NCBI RefSeq assembly: GCF_001411555.2
Contig: NC_049903.1
Coordinates: 32,918,145-32,982,144 of the forward strand
From: Juglans regia
Lineage: Eukaryota > Streptophyta > Magnoliopsida > Fagales > Juglandaceae
Length of the DNA: 64,000 bases
Direction: 5' to 3'
The first letter of the stretch is position 1. Each line of letters opens with the position of its first letter. A program made the translations under genes and the position numbers. Below the pieces are notes generated by a model, which saw only the letters and a list, made by a program, of their open reading frames with translations, searched no databases and was not told where the DNA came from. Shown piece after piece: positions 50,501 through 62,140 of the stretch.

Positions 50501-51244
50501 GGTGGTGGTGAAATTACCCACCCCGTGGAAGCCCCGCGAGTTCGACAGAACCCATCTCGCGACGATGGTGGTGAAATGACCCCATAATTTCGCGACAGAA
50601 CAGTAAGTAATCTCTCTTATTTCTCTAATCTTCTTTGATTTTCGTTGGAGTGGAGCATGATTTTGGCTGCTGACCATGATTTTCGTTGAGTGGAGCAGTT
50701 TTGAGAATGATTTTGTTGAAGAAGAGAGGCTAACCGATCTGTTAGTGTTGTCGTCTGCCGAGCACTTAGTTGAATATACCACAAAATTTGGAACTACGGT
50801 GCGGAATGAGTAGGTAATTCATTTATGGAACTCTTCATTTTTACTTAAAGTGATTAAGTTATATAAGCTGTAAGAATGAACGTGGTGGAGAAATTAATTA
50901 TTTTTTCATTTATAATGTTCATAATTTCAATTGATTTGTCTACTTTTCTTTTCAAATGTTTGGTACTAAAAGTCTATAACCATTGGCGATGAATTTGTTG
51001 GGAATATAAATTTCTAACCCAAAAAAGAAATCCATTTTTGCTGATTCTTGCGATTAAGAGCGAAGAACCCAAAAGCTCATAGATTCTCCATTGCTAAGTT
51101 TATATCTAATCCGAGTTCCTTTTATAGGGTTGATTTGTTAATATGTCATCTATGCTTATGGAAGTTTCTTCATTATGATGTTTCTCTCTATGTGAACTTC
51201 ATAATCTGGAATGTGCAATTAGAGTTAAAAAATATTTTTAATTA

Positions 51245-51520
51245 TTTTTTTAGAAGTAACCGAAAATCTTATTGAAAAATGCAAAAGGCATAATCCAAGT
51301 GGATGTATACAATAAATAGGAACATAAAAATTTATAGGTGCTATTAAAAAAACAAAGTATTGCTGAAGAAAGTTCTAAGCTCTTCCAAGGTCCGTTCACT
51401 TTCCTAAACACTTCCATCATTCCTTTCCCTTCAAATACATCATACTGGACAAATAGGAACCGTCTTCCACACTGCTATGTTTAGGGGCTGCCATAGAACC
51501 CCCTCCAGTTTGCAAAGAGG
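51245..51520 (-). mobile_element. LINE fragment inside the MULE (block A)
   Basis: Antisense LINE tail (AAAATCTTATTGAAAAATGC, about 51259) followed by a minus-strand remnant of the LINE protein C-terminus (GMMEVFRKVNGPWKSL type reading, about 51380-51440). Same family as 43644-44327. Duplicate of 56569-56844. Confidence 0.55.
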
Positions 51521-51833
51521 TTTAAATTTTATGATAGTATTGCATATGTCAAAGTAGATCAATATATGATAATATGCTATGGTTTGCCTTGTTTAGCATT
51601 CTATGACGGTGTTCTTTTAGATGAACCATGCCACAAGATTTCTAATCATTTAATCATATATCGAATTAGATCATTTTTCTGAGCAATCAGTTTCTAGTGT
51701 CATATACTATTCTACATTGCTGAGTTAAATGCGACTTAGCATAGGTTGACAAACATGTTAACAGAAAATAACATCTTATGGTTCTCATTTCAGCTCAAGT
51801 TCTTGGACTGCAAGAGGGGAAGACAGAGTACCA

Positions 51834-52127
51834 ATGGAGAGACCATTTTGCTATTGTGGAATTCGAGCGAAACTACGGATTTCTGGAAAAATCAACAGTT
51901 TTGGTAGAAAATTTTACAATTGTCCAAATTATAAAAATAAAACACAATGTCGATTTTTTGAATGGATTGATCTTCAAAGTGACCAAAACAACTGTTGTAA
52001 GATGACGTTGGAGTTAGTTGAACGAAGGAACGAGAGGGTACTTCATGAACGTGTAGGCATCAAACAATCCAAATTGAAAACAATGGAAAAGAAGTACAAG
52101 GGAATGTTGAAAGTGTTGATCATATAA
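51834..52127 (+). CDS. GRF-type zinc-finger protein (block A copy)
   Basis: Identical 97-codon ORF to 57158-57451, described there. It probably represents the other haplotype of one locus, not a second gene. Confidence 0.55.
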   Translation: MERPFCYCGIRAKLRISGKINSFGRKFYNCPNYKNKTQCRFFEWIDLQSDQNNCCKMTLELVERRNERVLHERVGIKQSKLKTMEKKYKGMLKVLII

Positions 52128-53239
52128 TGGCTATTTTTTTTTCCATATTTTGTGTTGTATTTTTTTTGTTGCCAAAGAACGACAATGTGTGTCGGCCAAT
52201 GCTATAACTAATGTATTGAAAATTCTGTGATTAATGTAATGGTAACTTTTGGACATGTATTGACTGTTTACAATGTATTAGTAAGTTTTGGACATGTATT
52301 GAATGTTTGGATGTATTGAATATATTGGTAAAAGCTTATGAATTTAGTTTATGAATGGCTATTTGGAGTTATTGTGCAGCTTGCACATTACGATGGAACA
52401 TGAATTCCAGTTATTGTTGGGTGTGGTGGTGATGCCATTATATGTGTGCATGTGTGTGTAAATGGAACTTTGTCCAACTGCCAAACATAACCTGCATGAG
52501 AAAATGCCCAACTGCCTGTCACTGATCTGCATGAGAAAAAGACCATCAATGACTCCAAACAACACCTTTTTTCCCGATCGATATGGTACAAAATTCCAAC
52601 TGCCTGTCACTGATATGGGACTCGTTCACACTTCATATCTTGACTACTAGATAATGAAAATGAAAAATAGGAAGAAAAAAAAGACAACACATGCAGCCTA
52701 TTAATTGTATTGTTTCTCATGTATTCCTGTTTTCACACATATAGGCACTTGAATCATTAATGAATCTGCAAAAACAGGTGGTAAAAATTTTCTGAATCTT
52801 TTCCAATTTCCATAATAGTAAAACATAGACCTTTACTCCATATATACATTGCATCATTCTAAATCAATATAATTTCCATACAGAGTGCTACACAATTCTC
52901 TCTAGATGCATACAAAAATACTTCTTCACTGCATTCAACTTCTATACAAAAATAAATCACCACTACATTCAAGTTCTCTAGATTCATACAAAAATAAAAG
53001 TTGCAATGCTACTCTTCAAAGCTCACAATCCATTGTGTTACTCCCTGTCACAATAAAAATAAACACGGGTTAAATTAACACGGATGAAGTTATTTCATTA
53101 TGACATGAGAGACGATAAATATTACACATACATAGTATACGATAATTTGCACTAGGAATCCAAATGCTGTGATATGTTCTCAGTTGTTGGCCAAGATCCC
53201 TACATAAACAACAACAAAACACAAATTTTTTTAACTTCT

Positions 53240-55063
53240 TCAATTAAAAACCAAGAAACCAAAAATAATTGCAAAACAATTATACCTTACTGAAGGACAA
53301 TTGTTTTTAGAATGCCCTTCATTCTTGCAAATACTACAACGCCTTTTCTTTGATGTTTGCATTTCTTTTGGGTTTTTCACTCTCAAAGCTTTGGGAAGAC
53401 CTTTTTTTGGCACCCGTGGAGGATCCTGGACGGTTTGTGAAAAGTTAAATACAACTTGACTTCTAAGCATTTGATCATTATTGCAAGTATCACATCTATC
53501 TGAAAAATGTGTTTCCTGAGTATCAACGTGATCTTCCATTGCAAGTAATTCTTGGTGAACCTTCTCTAGTGCACGAGTGAGGTGATTTTGTTTTGCTTCT
53601 GACTGAGATCCAAGTTCGACAATGTCTTAAAGTTGTATCATGGTCTTACTTTTTCTCAGCATAGGTTCATCTAGTGATTGCCGAAATTGCCCTTCAGGGC
53701 ATGGTATGTCATGAATAGGTCGACTCTTAGCAGTAATAGTCCATCTTTCCAGAACATAATGCTGTGGTAATCTATTTAATTTAGCTTTCTTGCAAAAAAT
53801 ATACAAGATATGCCTACAGAGAATCCCCATAAATTCCCACATATGGCATGTACATGTGGCATGTCCTTCAGTACCCTCCAATGTCACGTGGTACAGAGGT
53901 GTTTCTTTACCATAAGCTGCGACTCCATATGTCTTACTCTCACCCTTTTTGGACAACTTTCTTGCTAGGTACAATAGACTATTGAACAGCTCATCCTAAA
54001 AGATTATAAAAGACTTTCTTGTATAAACTTTTGCTGCCTCCTCTTCAATTTTAAGAGGTGTCTTCAAAATCGCACGAGTAGATTTCGTCCGCACATCCTT
54101 CTCTTTCTCTTTAAAGTAACGTGCATCTAGAGTTTTTTCATACTGATGAACAAAGTCACTAATCATAGTACTTGAACGAACATAGTCTTTAAAGAATTTG
54201 TTCATGCTTTCACTCATTTGAGTCGTTGACATACCGGCACAAAATGTTGAATGCAAATAGGCCGGAACCCACTTATCTAGTCGGATGTAGAGATTTTTCA
54301 ACCAATTATTTTCTCCTAATTCATATTTCACTAATATCGAAGCCCATTCCTCTTCGAATTCATTAGTGGTAATTGTCTCATGGATGCAATGACGAAAATC
54401 TTTCTGAAAGTCCGGAAACATGTTATTTACATGGGCCAAGTGTTCGGGAAACTTTTGTAGAATATGCCATAAGCACAACCGATGAGTTGTATTTGGGAGT
54501 ACCTCTGCAATGGCCTTAGCCATCGCTTTGTCATCGTCTGTAATTATGATTGAAGGGGCACGCCCAAGCATTGCCTCTTGCCATGTTCTCAGTAATCATA
54601 TATATGATTCGGTTGTTTCATTAACTAACAAAGCACAACCAAACATAATGGTCTGATGATGATGGTTAACTCCTGAAAACGGCACAAATGGCATTTTATA
54701 AATGTTGGTCAAGTAGGTGGCATCAAACGTGATAACATCTCCAAAATGTTGGTATGTCGCTCTTGAACGAGCATCAGCCCAAAAACAACTTCCCATACAC
54801 CCATCCTTATCTATTTGCATGGAGAACACAAATCCAGGTTCTTTGAGTTGTCGTTCCAAAAAATAGGAGTATAACCGTTGCACATCCCCCTCTTCAAATT
54901 TTTTTCTCCTTTTGTTTCCCAAGTAATTTTCGACATCATTCCCAATACAACCAACATTGAAGTCACCCCCTGATTCTTTACTCAACACTGACATAATCTT
55001 CTTTGTCGGTATACCGGACTCATTCAAAGTCATTATAAGTTTTTTTTGAACGTTAGTAACTCT
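53240..55063 (-). pseudogene. FAR1-like MULE transposase fragment (block A, cut by gap)
   Basis: Same sequence as 58564-60387, with the same three in-frame stops (54596-54598 TGA, 53996-53998 TAG, 53627-53629 TAA). Its 5' part is lost in the gap. Probably the other haplotype of the same pseudogene. Confidence 0.85.
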
Positions 55064-55163
55064 NNNNNNNNNNNNNNNNNNNNNNNNNNNNNNNNNNNNN
55101 NNNNNNNNNNNNNNNNNNNNNNNNNNNNNNNNNNNNNNNNNNNNNNNNNNNNNNNNNNNNNNN
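55064..55163. other. Assembly gap, 100 N
   Basis: Exactly 100 unknown bases, the conventional size for a gap of unknown length. Confidence 0.99.
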
Positions 55164-56568
55164 ATCTTTTCTCCGTATGATAATAATTTTACATACCATC
55201 ATTTTAAAGGTACATTTGCTTTCTCCTTATAAAATGTCTTTTTCAATTGTTCATAGAAAGGTTTTCATATAAATCTTTGAAGAAGCAGTAATCCACTTTT
55301 TTTTTCCCCCACCAAATACATGGTCGTTTTAGAATATTATTTACAATAATGATCATAATTACTTCTAAAAAGCAATTTGAAAAGTTAAATTTGATAAAAT
55401 AATCCTACCTAAATCCGATAGAGAATACCTTAGAGCCAGTCGAGCTTAGAAACGCATAAAAATAACCCGTCAATGATGTGATGCCACGTATGAGACACAC
55501 ACATTCACCTGTTATTTTGAGTTGCATACGATGAACGCCTCTAGTTATCATTCTCGTCTCCCCCCAGGTTGGGACTCTTCAGTCTTTGTGTCGTCTTCAT
55601 CGAATGCATTCGCTTTGTTGACCTAACCCCCCCTAACCCCTCTATAGCATGAAATCAAAGCCCCTCTCAGCCCACCCCCTTTCTGTGACGGCCAATACCC
55701 TCTTCTGTGTCGTCTCCCCCCCGTGCCCTCCCTCTCTTCTGTGTGAAAAAAAAAAAAAAAAAAATCGAAGCCCCTCTCAGCCCACCCCCTTTCTGTGACG
55801 ACCAATACCCATCCATCTCGCAACGGTGGTGGTGAAATTACCCACCCCGTGGAAGCCCCGCGAGTTCGACAGAACCCATCTCGCGACGATGGTGGTGAAA
55901 TGACCCCATAATTTCGCGACAGAACAGTAAGTAATCTCTCTTATTTCTCTAATCTTCTTTGATTTTCGTTGGAGTGGAGCATGATTTTGGCTGCTGACCA
56001 TGATTTTCGTTGAGTGGAGCAGTTTTGAGAATGATTTTGTTGAAGAAGAGAGGCTAACCGATCTGTTAGTGTTGTCGTCTGCCGAGCACTTAGTTGAATA
56101 TACCACAAAATTTGGAACTACGGTGCGGAATGAGTAGGTAATTCATTTATGGAACTCTTCATTTTTACTTAAAGTGATTAAGTTATATAAGCTGTAAGAA
56201 TGAACGTGGTGGAGAAATTAATTATTTTTTCATTTATAATGTTCATAATTTCAATTGATTTGTCTACTTTTCTTTTCAAATGTTTGGTACTAAAAGTCTA
56301 TAACCATTGGCGATGAATTTGTTGGGAATATAAATTTCTAACCCAAAAAAGAAATCCATTTTTGCTGATTCTTGCGATTAAGAGCGAAGAACCCAAAAGC
56401 TCATAGATTCTCCATTGCTAAGTTTATATCTAATCCGAGTTCCTTTTATAGGGTTGATTTGTTAATATGTCATCTATGCTTATGGAAGTTTCTTCATTAT
56501 GATGTTTCTCTCTATGTGAACTTCATAATCTGGAATGTGCAATTAGAGTTAAAAAATATTTTTAATTA

Positions 56569-56844
56569 TTTTTTTAGAAGTAACCGAAAATCTTATTGAA
56601 AAATGCAAAAGGCATAATCCAAGTGGATGTATACAATAAATAGGAACATAAAAATTTATAGGTGCTATTAAAAAAACAAAGTATTGCTGAAGAAAGTTCT
56701 AAGCTCTTCCAAGGTCCGTTCACTTTCCTAAACACTTCCATCATTCCTTTCCCTTCAAATACATCATACTGGACAAATAGGAACCGTCTTCCACACTGCT
56801 ATGTTTAGGGGCTGCCATAGAACCCCCTCCAGTTTGCAAAGAGG
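56569..56844 (-). mobile_element. LINE fragment inside the MULE (block B)
   Basis: Same sequence as 51245-51520. It lies upstream of the GRF ORF, in what would be its leader or first intron, so it was inserted after the MULE formed or was carried with it. Borders approximate. Confidence 0.55.
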
Positions 56845-57157
56845 TTTAAATTTTATGATAGTATTGCATATGTCAAAGTAGATCAATATATGATAATATG
56901 CTATGGTTTGCCTTGTTTAGCATTCTATGACGGTGTTCTTTTAGATGAACCATGCCACAAGATTTCTAATCATTTAATCATATATCGAATTAGATCATTT
57001 TTCTGAGCAATCAGTTTCTAGTGTCATATACTATTCTACATTGCTGAGTTAAATGCGACTTAGCATAGGTTGACAAACATGTTAACAGAAAATAACATCT
57101 TATGGTTCTCATTTCAGCTCAAGTTCTTGGACTGCAAGAGGGGAAGACAGAGTACCA

Positions 57158-57451
57158 ATGGAGAGACCATTTTGCTATTGTGGAATTCGAGCGAAACTAC
57201 GGATTTCTGGAAAAATCAACAGTTTTGGTAGAAAATTTTACAATTGTCCAAATTATAAAAATAAAACACAATGTCGATTTTTTGAATGGATTGATCTTCA
57301 AAGTGACCAAAACAACTGTTGTAAGATGACGTTGGAGTTAGTTGAACGAAGGAACGAGAGGGTACTTCATGAACGTGTAGGCATCAAACAATCCAAATTG
57401 AAAACAATGGAAAAGAAGTACAAGGGAATGTTGAAAGTGTTGATCATATAA
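57158..57451 (+). CDS. GRF-type zinc-finger protein carried by the MULE
   Basis: 97 residues. Residues 4-46 fit the zf-GRF pattern: C6-x-C8-G, G24-R25-x-F-Y-x-C30-P, C39-x-F-F-x-W44-x-D46. These are the zinc ligands and conserved aromatics of the domain, which binds single-stranded nucleic acid in proteins such as APE2 and TOP3A. The rest (60-97) is charged and Lys/Glu-rich, possibly a short coiled coil. An acceptor-like TCATTTCAG ends at 57117, so an upstream non-coding exon is likely; the ATG at 57158 has a fair context (ACCAATGG). It is convergent with the transposase inside the same MULE ends. It is unclear whether it is a MULE accessory gene or a captured host gene. The frame is intact while the transposase is broken. 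Confidence 0.6.
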   Translation: MERPFCYCGIRAKLRISGKINSFGRKFYNCPNYKNKTQCRFFEWIDLQSDQNNCCKMTLELVERRNERVLHERVGIKQSKLKTMEKKYKGMLKVLII

Positions 57452-58563
57452 TGGCTATTTTTTTTTCCATATTTTGTGTTGTATTTTTTTTGTTGCCAAA
57501 GAACGACAATGTGTGTCGGCCAATGCTATAACTAATGTATTGAAAATTCTGTGATTAATGTAATGGTAACTTTTGGACATGTATTGACTGTTTACAATGT
57601 ATTAGTAAGTTTTGGACATGTATTGAATGTTTGGATGTATTGAATATATTGGTAAAAGCTTATGAATTTAGTTTATGAATGGCTATTTGGAGTTATTGTG
57701 CAGCTTGCACATTACGATGGAACATGAATTCCAGTTATTGTTGGGTGTGGTGGTGATGCCATTATATGTGTGCATGTGTGTGTAAATGGAACTTTGTCCA
57801 ACTGCCAAACATAACCTGCATGAGAAAATGCCCAACTGCCTGTCACTGATCTGCATGAGAAAAAGACCATCAATGACTCCAAACAACACCTTTTTTCCCG
57901 ATCGATATGGTACAAAATTCCAACTGCCTGTCACTGATATGGGACTCGTTCACACTTCATATCTTGACTACTAGATAATGAAAATGAAAAATAGGAAGAA
58001 AAAAAAGACAACACATGCAGCCTATTAATTGTATTGTTTCTCATGTATTCCTGTTTTCACACATATAGGCACTTGAATCATTAATGAATCTGCAAAAACA
58101 GGTGGTAAAAATTTTCTGAATCTTTTCCAATTTCCATAATAGTAAAACATAGACCTTTACTCCATATATACATTGCATCATTCTAAATCAATATAATTTC
58201 CATACAGAGTGCTACACAATTCTCTCTAGATGCATACAAAAATACTTCTTCACTGCATTCAACTTCTATACAAAAATAAATCACCACTACATTCAAGTTC
58301 TCTAGATTCATACAAAAATAAAAGTTGCAATGCTACTCTTCAAAGCTCACAATCCATTGTGTTACTCCCTGTCACAATAAAAATAAACACGGGTTAAATT
58401 AACACGGATGAAGTTATTTCATTATGACATGAGAGACGATAAATATTACACATACATAGTATACGATAATTTGCACTAGGAATCCAAATGCTGTGATATG
58501 TTCTCAGTTGTTGGCCAAGATCCCTACATAAACAACAACAAAACACAAATTTTTTTAACTTCT

Positions 58564-60951
58564 TCAATTAAAAACCAAGAAACCAAAAATAATTGCAAAA
58601 CAATTATACCTTACTGAAGGACAATTGTTTTTAGAATGCCCTTCATTCTTGCAAATACTACAACGCCTTTTCTTTGATGTTTGCATTTCTTTTGGGTTTT
58701 TCACTCTCAAAGCTTTGGGAAGACCTTTTTTTGGCACCCGTGGAGGATCCTGGACGGTTTGTGAAAAGTTAAATACAACTTGACTTCTAAGCATTTGATC
58801 ATTATTGCAAGTATCACATCTATCTGAAAAATGTGTTTCCTGAGTATCAACGTGATCTTCCATTGCAAGTAATTCTTGGTGAACCTTCTCTAGTGCACGA
58901 GTGAGGTGATTTTGTTTTGCTTCTGACTGAGATCCAAGTTCGACAATGTCTTAAAGTTGTATCATGGTCTTACTTTTTCTCAGCATAGGTTCATCTAGTG
59001 ATTGCCGAAATTGCCCTTCAGGGCATGGTATGTCATGAATAGGTCGACTCTTAGCAGTAATAGTCCATCTTTCCAGAACATAATGCTGTGGTAATCTATT
59101 TAATTTAGCTTTCTTGCAAAAAATATACAAGATATGCCTACAGAGAATCCCCATAAATTCCCACATATGGCATGTACATGTGGCATGTCCTTCAGTACCC
59201 TCCAATGTCACGTGGTACAGAGGTGTTTCTTTACCATAAGCTGCGACTCCATATGTCTTACTCTCACCCTTTTTGGACAACTTTCTTGCTAGGTACAATA
59301 GACTATTGAACAGCTCATCCTAAAAGATTATAAAAGACTTTCTTGTATAAACTTTTGCTGCCTCCTCTTCAATTTTAAGAGGTGTCTTCAAAATCGCACG
59401 AGTAGATTTCGTCCGCACATCCTTCTCTTTCTCTTTAAAGTAACGTGCATCTAGAGTTTTTTCATACTGATGAACAAAGTCACTAATCATAGTACTTGAA
59501 CGAACATAGTCTTTAAAGAATTTGTTCATGCTTTCACTCATTTGAGTCGTTGACATACCGGCACAAAATGTTGAATGCAAATAGGCCGGAACCCACTTAT
59601 CTAGTCGGATGTAGAGATTTTTCAACCAATTATTTTCTCCTAATTCATACTTCACTAATATCGAAGCCCATTCCTCTTCGAATTCATTAGTGGTAATTGT
59701 CTCATGGATGCAATGACGAAAATCTTTCTGAAAGTCCGGAAACATGTTATTTACATGGGCCAAGTGTTCGGGAAACTTTTGTAGAATATGCCATAAGCAC
59801 AACCGATGAGTTGTATTTGGGAGTACCTCTGCAATGGCCTTAGCCATCGCTTTGTCATCGTCTGTAATTATGATTGAAGGGGCACGCCCAAGCATTGCCT
59901 CTTGCCATGTTCTCAGTAATCATATATATGATTCGGTTGTTTCATTAACTAACAAAGCACAACCAAACATAATGGTCTGATGATGATGGTTAACTCCTGA
60001 AAACGGCACAAATGGCATTTTATAAATGTTGGTCAAGTAGGTGGCATCAAACGTGATAACATCTCCAAAATGTTGGTATGTCGCTCTTGAACGAGCATCA
60101 GCCCAAAAACAACTTCCCATACACCCATCCTTATCTATTTGCATGGAGAACACAAATCCAGGTTCTTTGAGTTGTCGTTCCAAAAAATAGGAGTATAACC
60201 GTTGCACATCCCCCTCTTCAAATTTTTTTCTCCTTTTGTTTCCCAAGTAATTTTCGACATCATTCCCAATACAACCAACATTGAAGTCACCCCCTGATTC
60301 TTTACTCAACACTGACATAATCTTCTTTGTCGGTATACCGGACTCATTCAAAGTCATTATAAGTTTTTTTTGAACGTTAGTAACTCTCCTATGTCCACGG
60401 AGAAAACTAGCACTTCTCGGTGTAAGTAGAACATGGTTATGCCCAAGCACAAACTTGTTGACTATCCACTTTTCACCATCTTTTTTTATACCCATCAAAG
60501 CTTTACATCCAATCTTAGTCTCAACAAGTTCAGGCATAGTTCGTTCTTTTGCTTTCCGAGTTACTCGCCGAAATCTTTCCCTTGTACAAACATAGTCTAC
60601 TGCACATAATTTTTTCTTATCTTTCGACAACCGAGTATGATTCGTCCGAATTGCAAAACTTTTTCGTCTTGCATATGCCTTATAAAATGTTTTGGCATCT
60701 TCCACATCGTCAAATAACATACCAATGACTGGCTCCAGTGGACCACTAACCGGATTGACTTCTCCATCCACATTCACTCCATCTTCAACATTCATACCAT
60801 TTTCAACATCAATACCATATTCAACATTCATACCATTTTTAACATTCACCCCATCCTCACGTTCTTCACTATCAAACCAATAAATTTGTTCATTCCATAC
60901 AAAACATAACATTAAAAAATCATTATTTATACAAGAGACATTCTCCAACAA
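58564..60951 (-). pseudogene. FAR1/FHY3-like MULE transposase, decayed
   Basis: From the 5' end: an acidic six-residue repeat (GMNVEN type, 60762-60854), a FAR1 DNA-binding domain (FYKAYARRKSFAIR to GHNH, about 60720-60430), the MULE transposase core (FDATYLTN near 60040, IIITDDDKAMAKAIAEV near 59870), a SWIM zinc finger (CTCHMWEFMGILCRHIL, about 59180-59130) and a C-terminal zinc knuckle (CSICKNEGHSKNNCP, about 58660-58615). One frame runs through it but is broken by TGA 59920-59922 (a conserved Trp site), TAG 59320-59322 and TAA 58951-58953. A small upstream exon 61766-61728 (MENRLDETWEGSN, then GTAAGC donor) is plausible. Its position between MULE ends argues for a dead transposase and against a domesticated FRS gene. 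Confidence 0.85.
60762..60854 (-). repeat. 18-bp minisatellite in the transposase N-terminus
   Basis: About five degenerate units of TTCAACATTCATACCATT type, encoding GVNVKN/GMNVEY/GIDVEN/GMNVED/GVNVDG. A partial relative lies in the deleted MULE near 39240. Confidence 0.75.
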
Positions 60952-61727
60952 TAAGAGATTTTAACACTAACTATTCTAACACACACTAATGATGATAGAT
61001 ATTCCCTCTACTGTGCAAATCTGGAACTGTGCAAAATAATGAGTAAAATCATCATCTAACACACACTAATGATAGATATTCCCTCTACTCAATGTAATAT
61101 CCTCGCCAGCCTATTGAAATTTCCTCGTGGTTGGGAAATAAGAATAATACTAGAATTTCTGGTTTTCGAAATTACAAACACCAAGTAGAAGAAATTTTTG
61201 GATCCTTTTGGGATCTTTTTCTTGCATGCAGGGATATGTTTTCCATGGAATATAAAACCCAGAATTTATAGTTCAAATGTCATAACATTCTTGATATTCC
61301 TTGAACTATATATCATTTACCTTACCAGATCAGATTGAATCCTACATTCATCATATACAAAAACATCAAAATGTGCTATTATCGCCGGCCTATGTGGTAA
61401 CCCATTCGTAGTATACCCAAGAAAAAAAAAAAAAAAAGCCTCACTCATACAATAGCATTGACCAATCGTTTATATTAGGAAAAATAGGAAAAACTATTTC
61501 AGTCAATGCTTACTGGTATATGATTTTCTAAGGTATTCTCTACCTTAAAAAATTGTTTTTTCTTTGAATGTGGGCTTGTCTGATTTTTCTTAGCTTTGGG
61601 ATTTTATGATAGTATTTTCTAGGAGTCTCTCTGTGTGTGTATCAAAGCAGGGCATTTCAATAGACGGTATTAAAACAGGGCATTTCAATAGAACGAATCA
61701 ATGAAGATTAACAATAAAATAGCTTAC
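60952..61727 (-). other. Presumed first intron / 5' region of the MULE transposase
   Basis: AT-rich DNA between the candidate first exon (61766-61728) and the main ORF. Contains a short direct repeat (TAACACACACTAATGAT at about 60978 and 61058) and a poly-A run at about 61421. No ORF. Confidence 0.4.
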
Positions 61728-61800
61728 ATTACTTCCTTCCCATGTTTCATCCAACCGATTTTCCATGAGAAATCACTATCAATGGGAACTGTGGGGCGTT

Positions 61801-61883
61801 GAGGTGGGCGTCAGAACTGTGGGCATCGGAATGAGAGGTGGGCGTCAGAACTGTGTGCGTCGGAATGAGAGGTTGACGTCGAC
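61801..61883. repeat. 34-bp subterminal repeats of the MULE, right end
   Basis: GAGGTGGGCGTCAGAACTGT... is present at 61801-61834 and 61835-61868, with a partial third unit (GAGGTTGACGTCGAC). It lies just upstream of the presumed transposase start, so it may belong to its promoter. Confidence 0.75.
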
Positions 61884-62140
61884 AAGAGATGGACTGCGGA
61901 GTAAGGTGGGCATTGCAACCGTGGGAGTCGAAACTGTGTTGTCGTCTATACGTGAGCTACGTGGATTGAGTATTGTGAGTTACGCGGACTGAGCATCGAA
62001 TTGTGAAAGAGGGTTGTGTTTAGGTTGTGATTCTCTGTGGCCGCTCACTTTTCTATTATGTGTAATAGCTGATGTGGCATGTAATCAGTGAAGGGCTGTT
62101 TTTATACTAAAACCAGCCGGACCGGCCAGAAGCATTCCTC

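Larger units (their letters stand above)
49825..55063. repeat. Block A of a 5.2-kb near-identical duplication, left of the gap
   Basis: Matches 55164-60387 base for base except for one substitution noted (54326 T versus 59650 C, synonymous in the transposase frame), a rearranged few bases near 50224 versus 55562, and the length of an A-run near 50420. It ends abruptly at the N run, in the middle of the transposase ORF. The pattern is that of an alternative haplotype, not of an old tandem copy. Confidence 0.9.
55164..60387. repeat. Block B of the 5.2-kb near-identical duplication, right of the gap
   Basis: Second representation of 49825-55063. Only this copy continues past the homologous end (60388 onward) into the 5' part of the transposase and the right MULE end, so it is the copy to annotate. 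Confidence 0.9.
55421..62140 (-). mobile_element. FAR1-type MULE (Mutator-like element), about 6.7 kb
   Basis: Left end GAGAATACCTTAGAGCCAGT (55421; duplicate at 50082), right end in reverse GAGGAATGCTTCTGGCC. The ends then share, with mismatches, a stretch of about 60 bp including the GTGGCAT block and the ACGGGTTATTTTTATGC / AAGGGCTGTTTTTATAC block. Flanks AAATCCGATA (55411-55420) and AAATCGATA (62141-62149) look like a 9-bp target duplication with one indel. Contents: a GRF zinc-finger ORF (plus, 57158), a decayed FAR1-like transposase (minus, 58564-61766), a LINE fragment (56569), and subterminal repeats at both ends. In this assembly the outermost left end is at 50082 because of the duplicated block. 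Confidence 0.78.

Noticed and set aside
49825..60387. Two separate FAR1-like genes and two GRF genes in tandem
   Set aside because: Near-identity including non-coding DNA, shared stops and the N gap point to haplotype duplication in the assembly.
58564..60951. Functional FAR1-RELATED SEQUENCE host gene
   Set aside because: Three in-frame stops present in both blocks and location between MULE ends favour a dead transposase.
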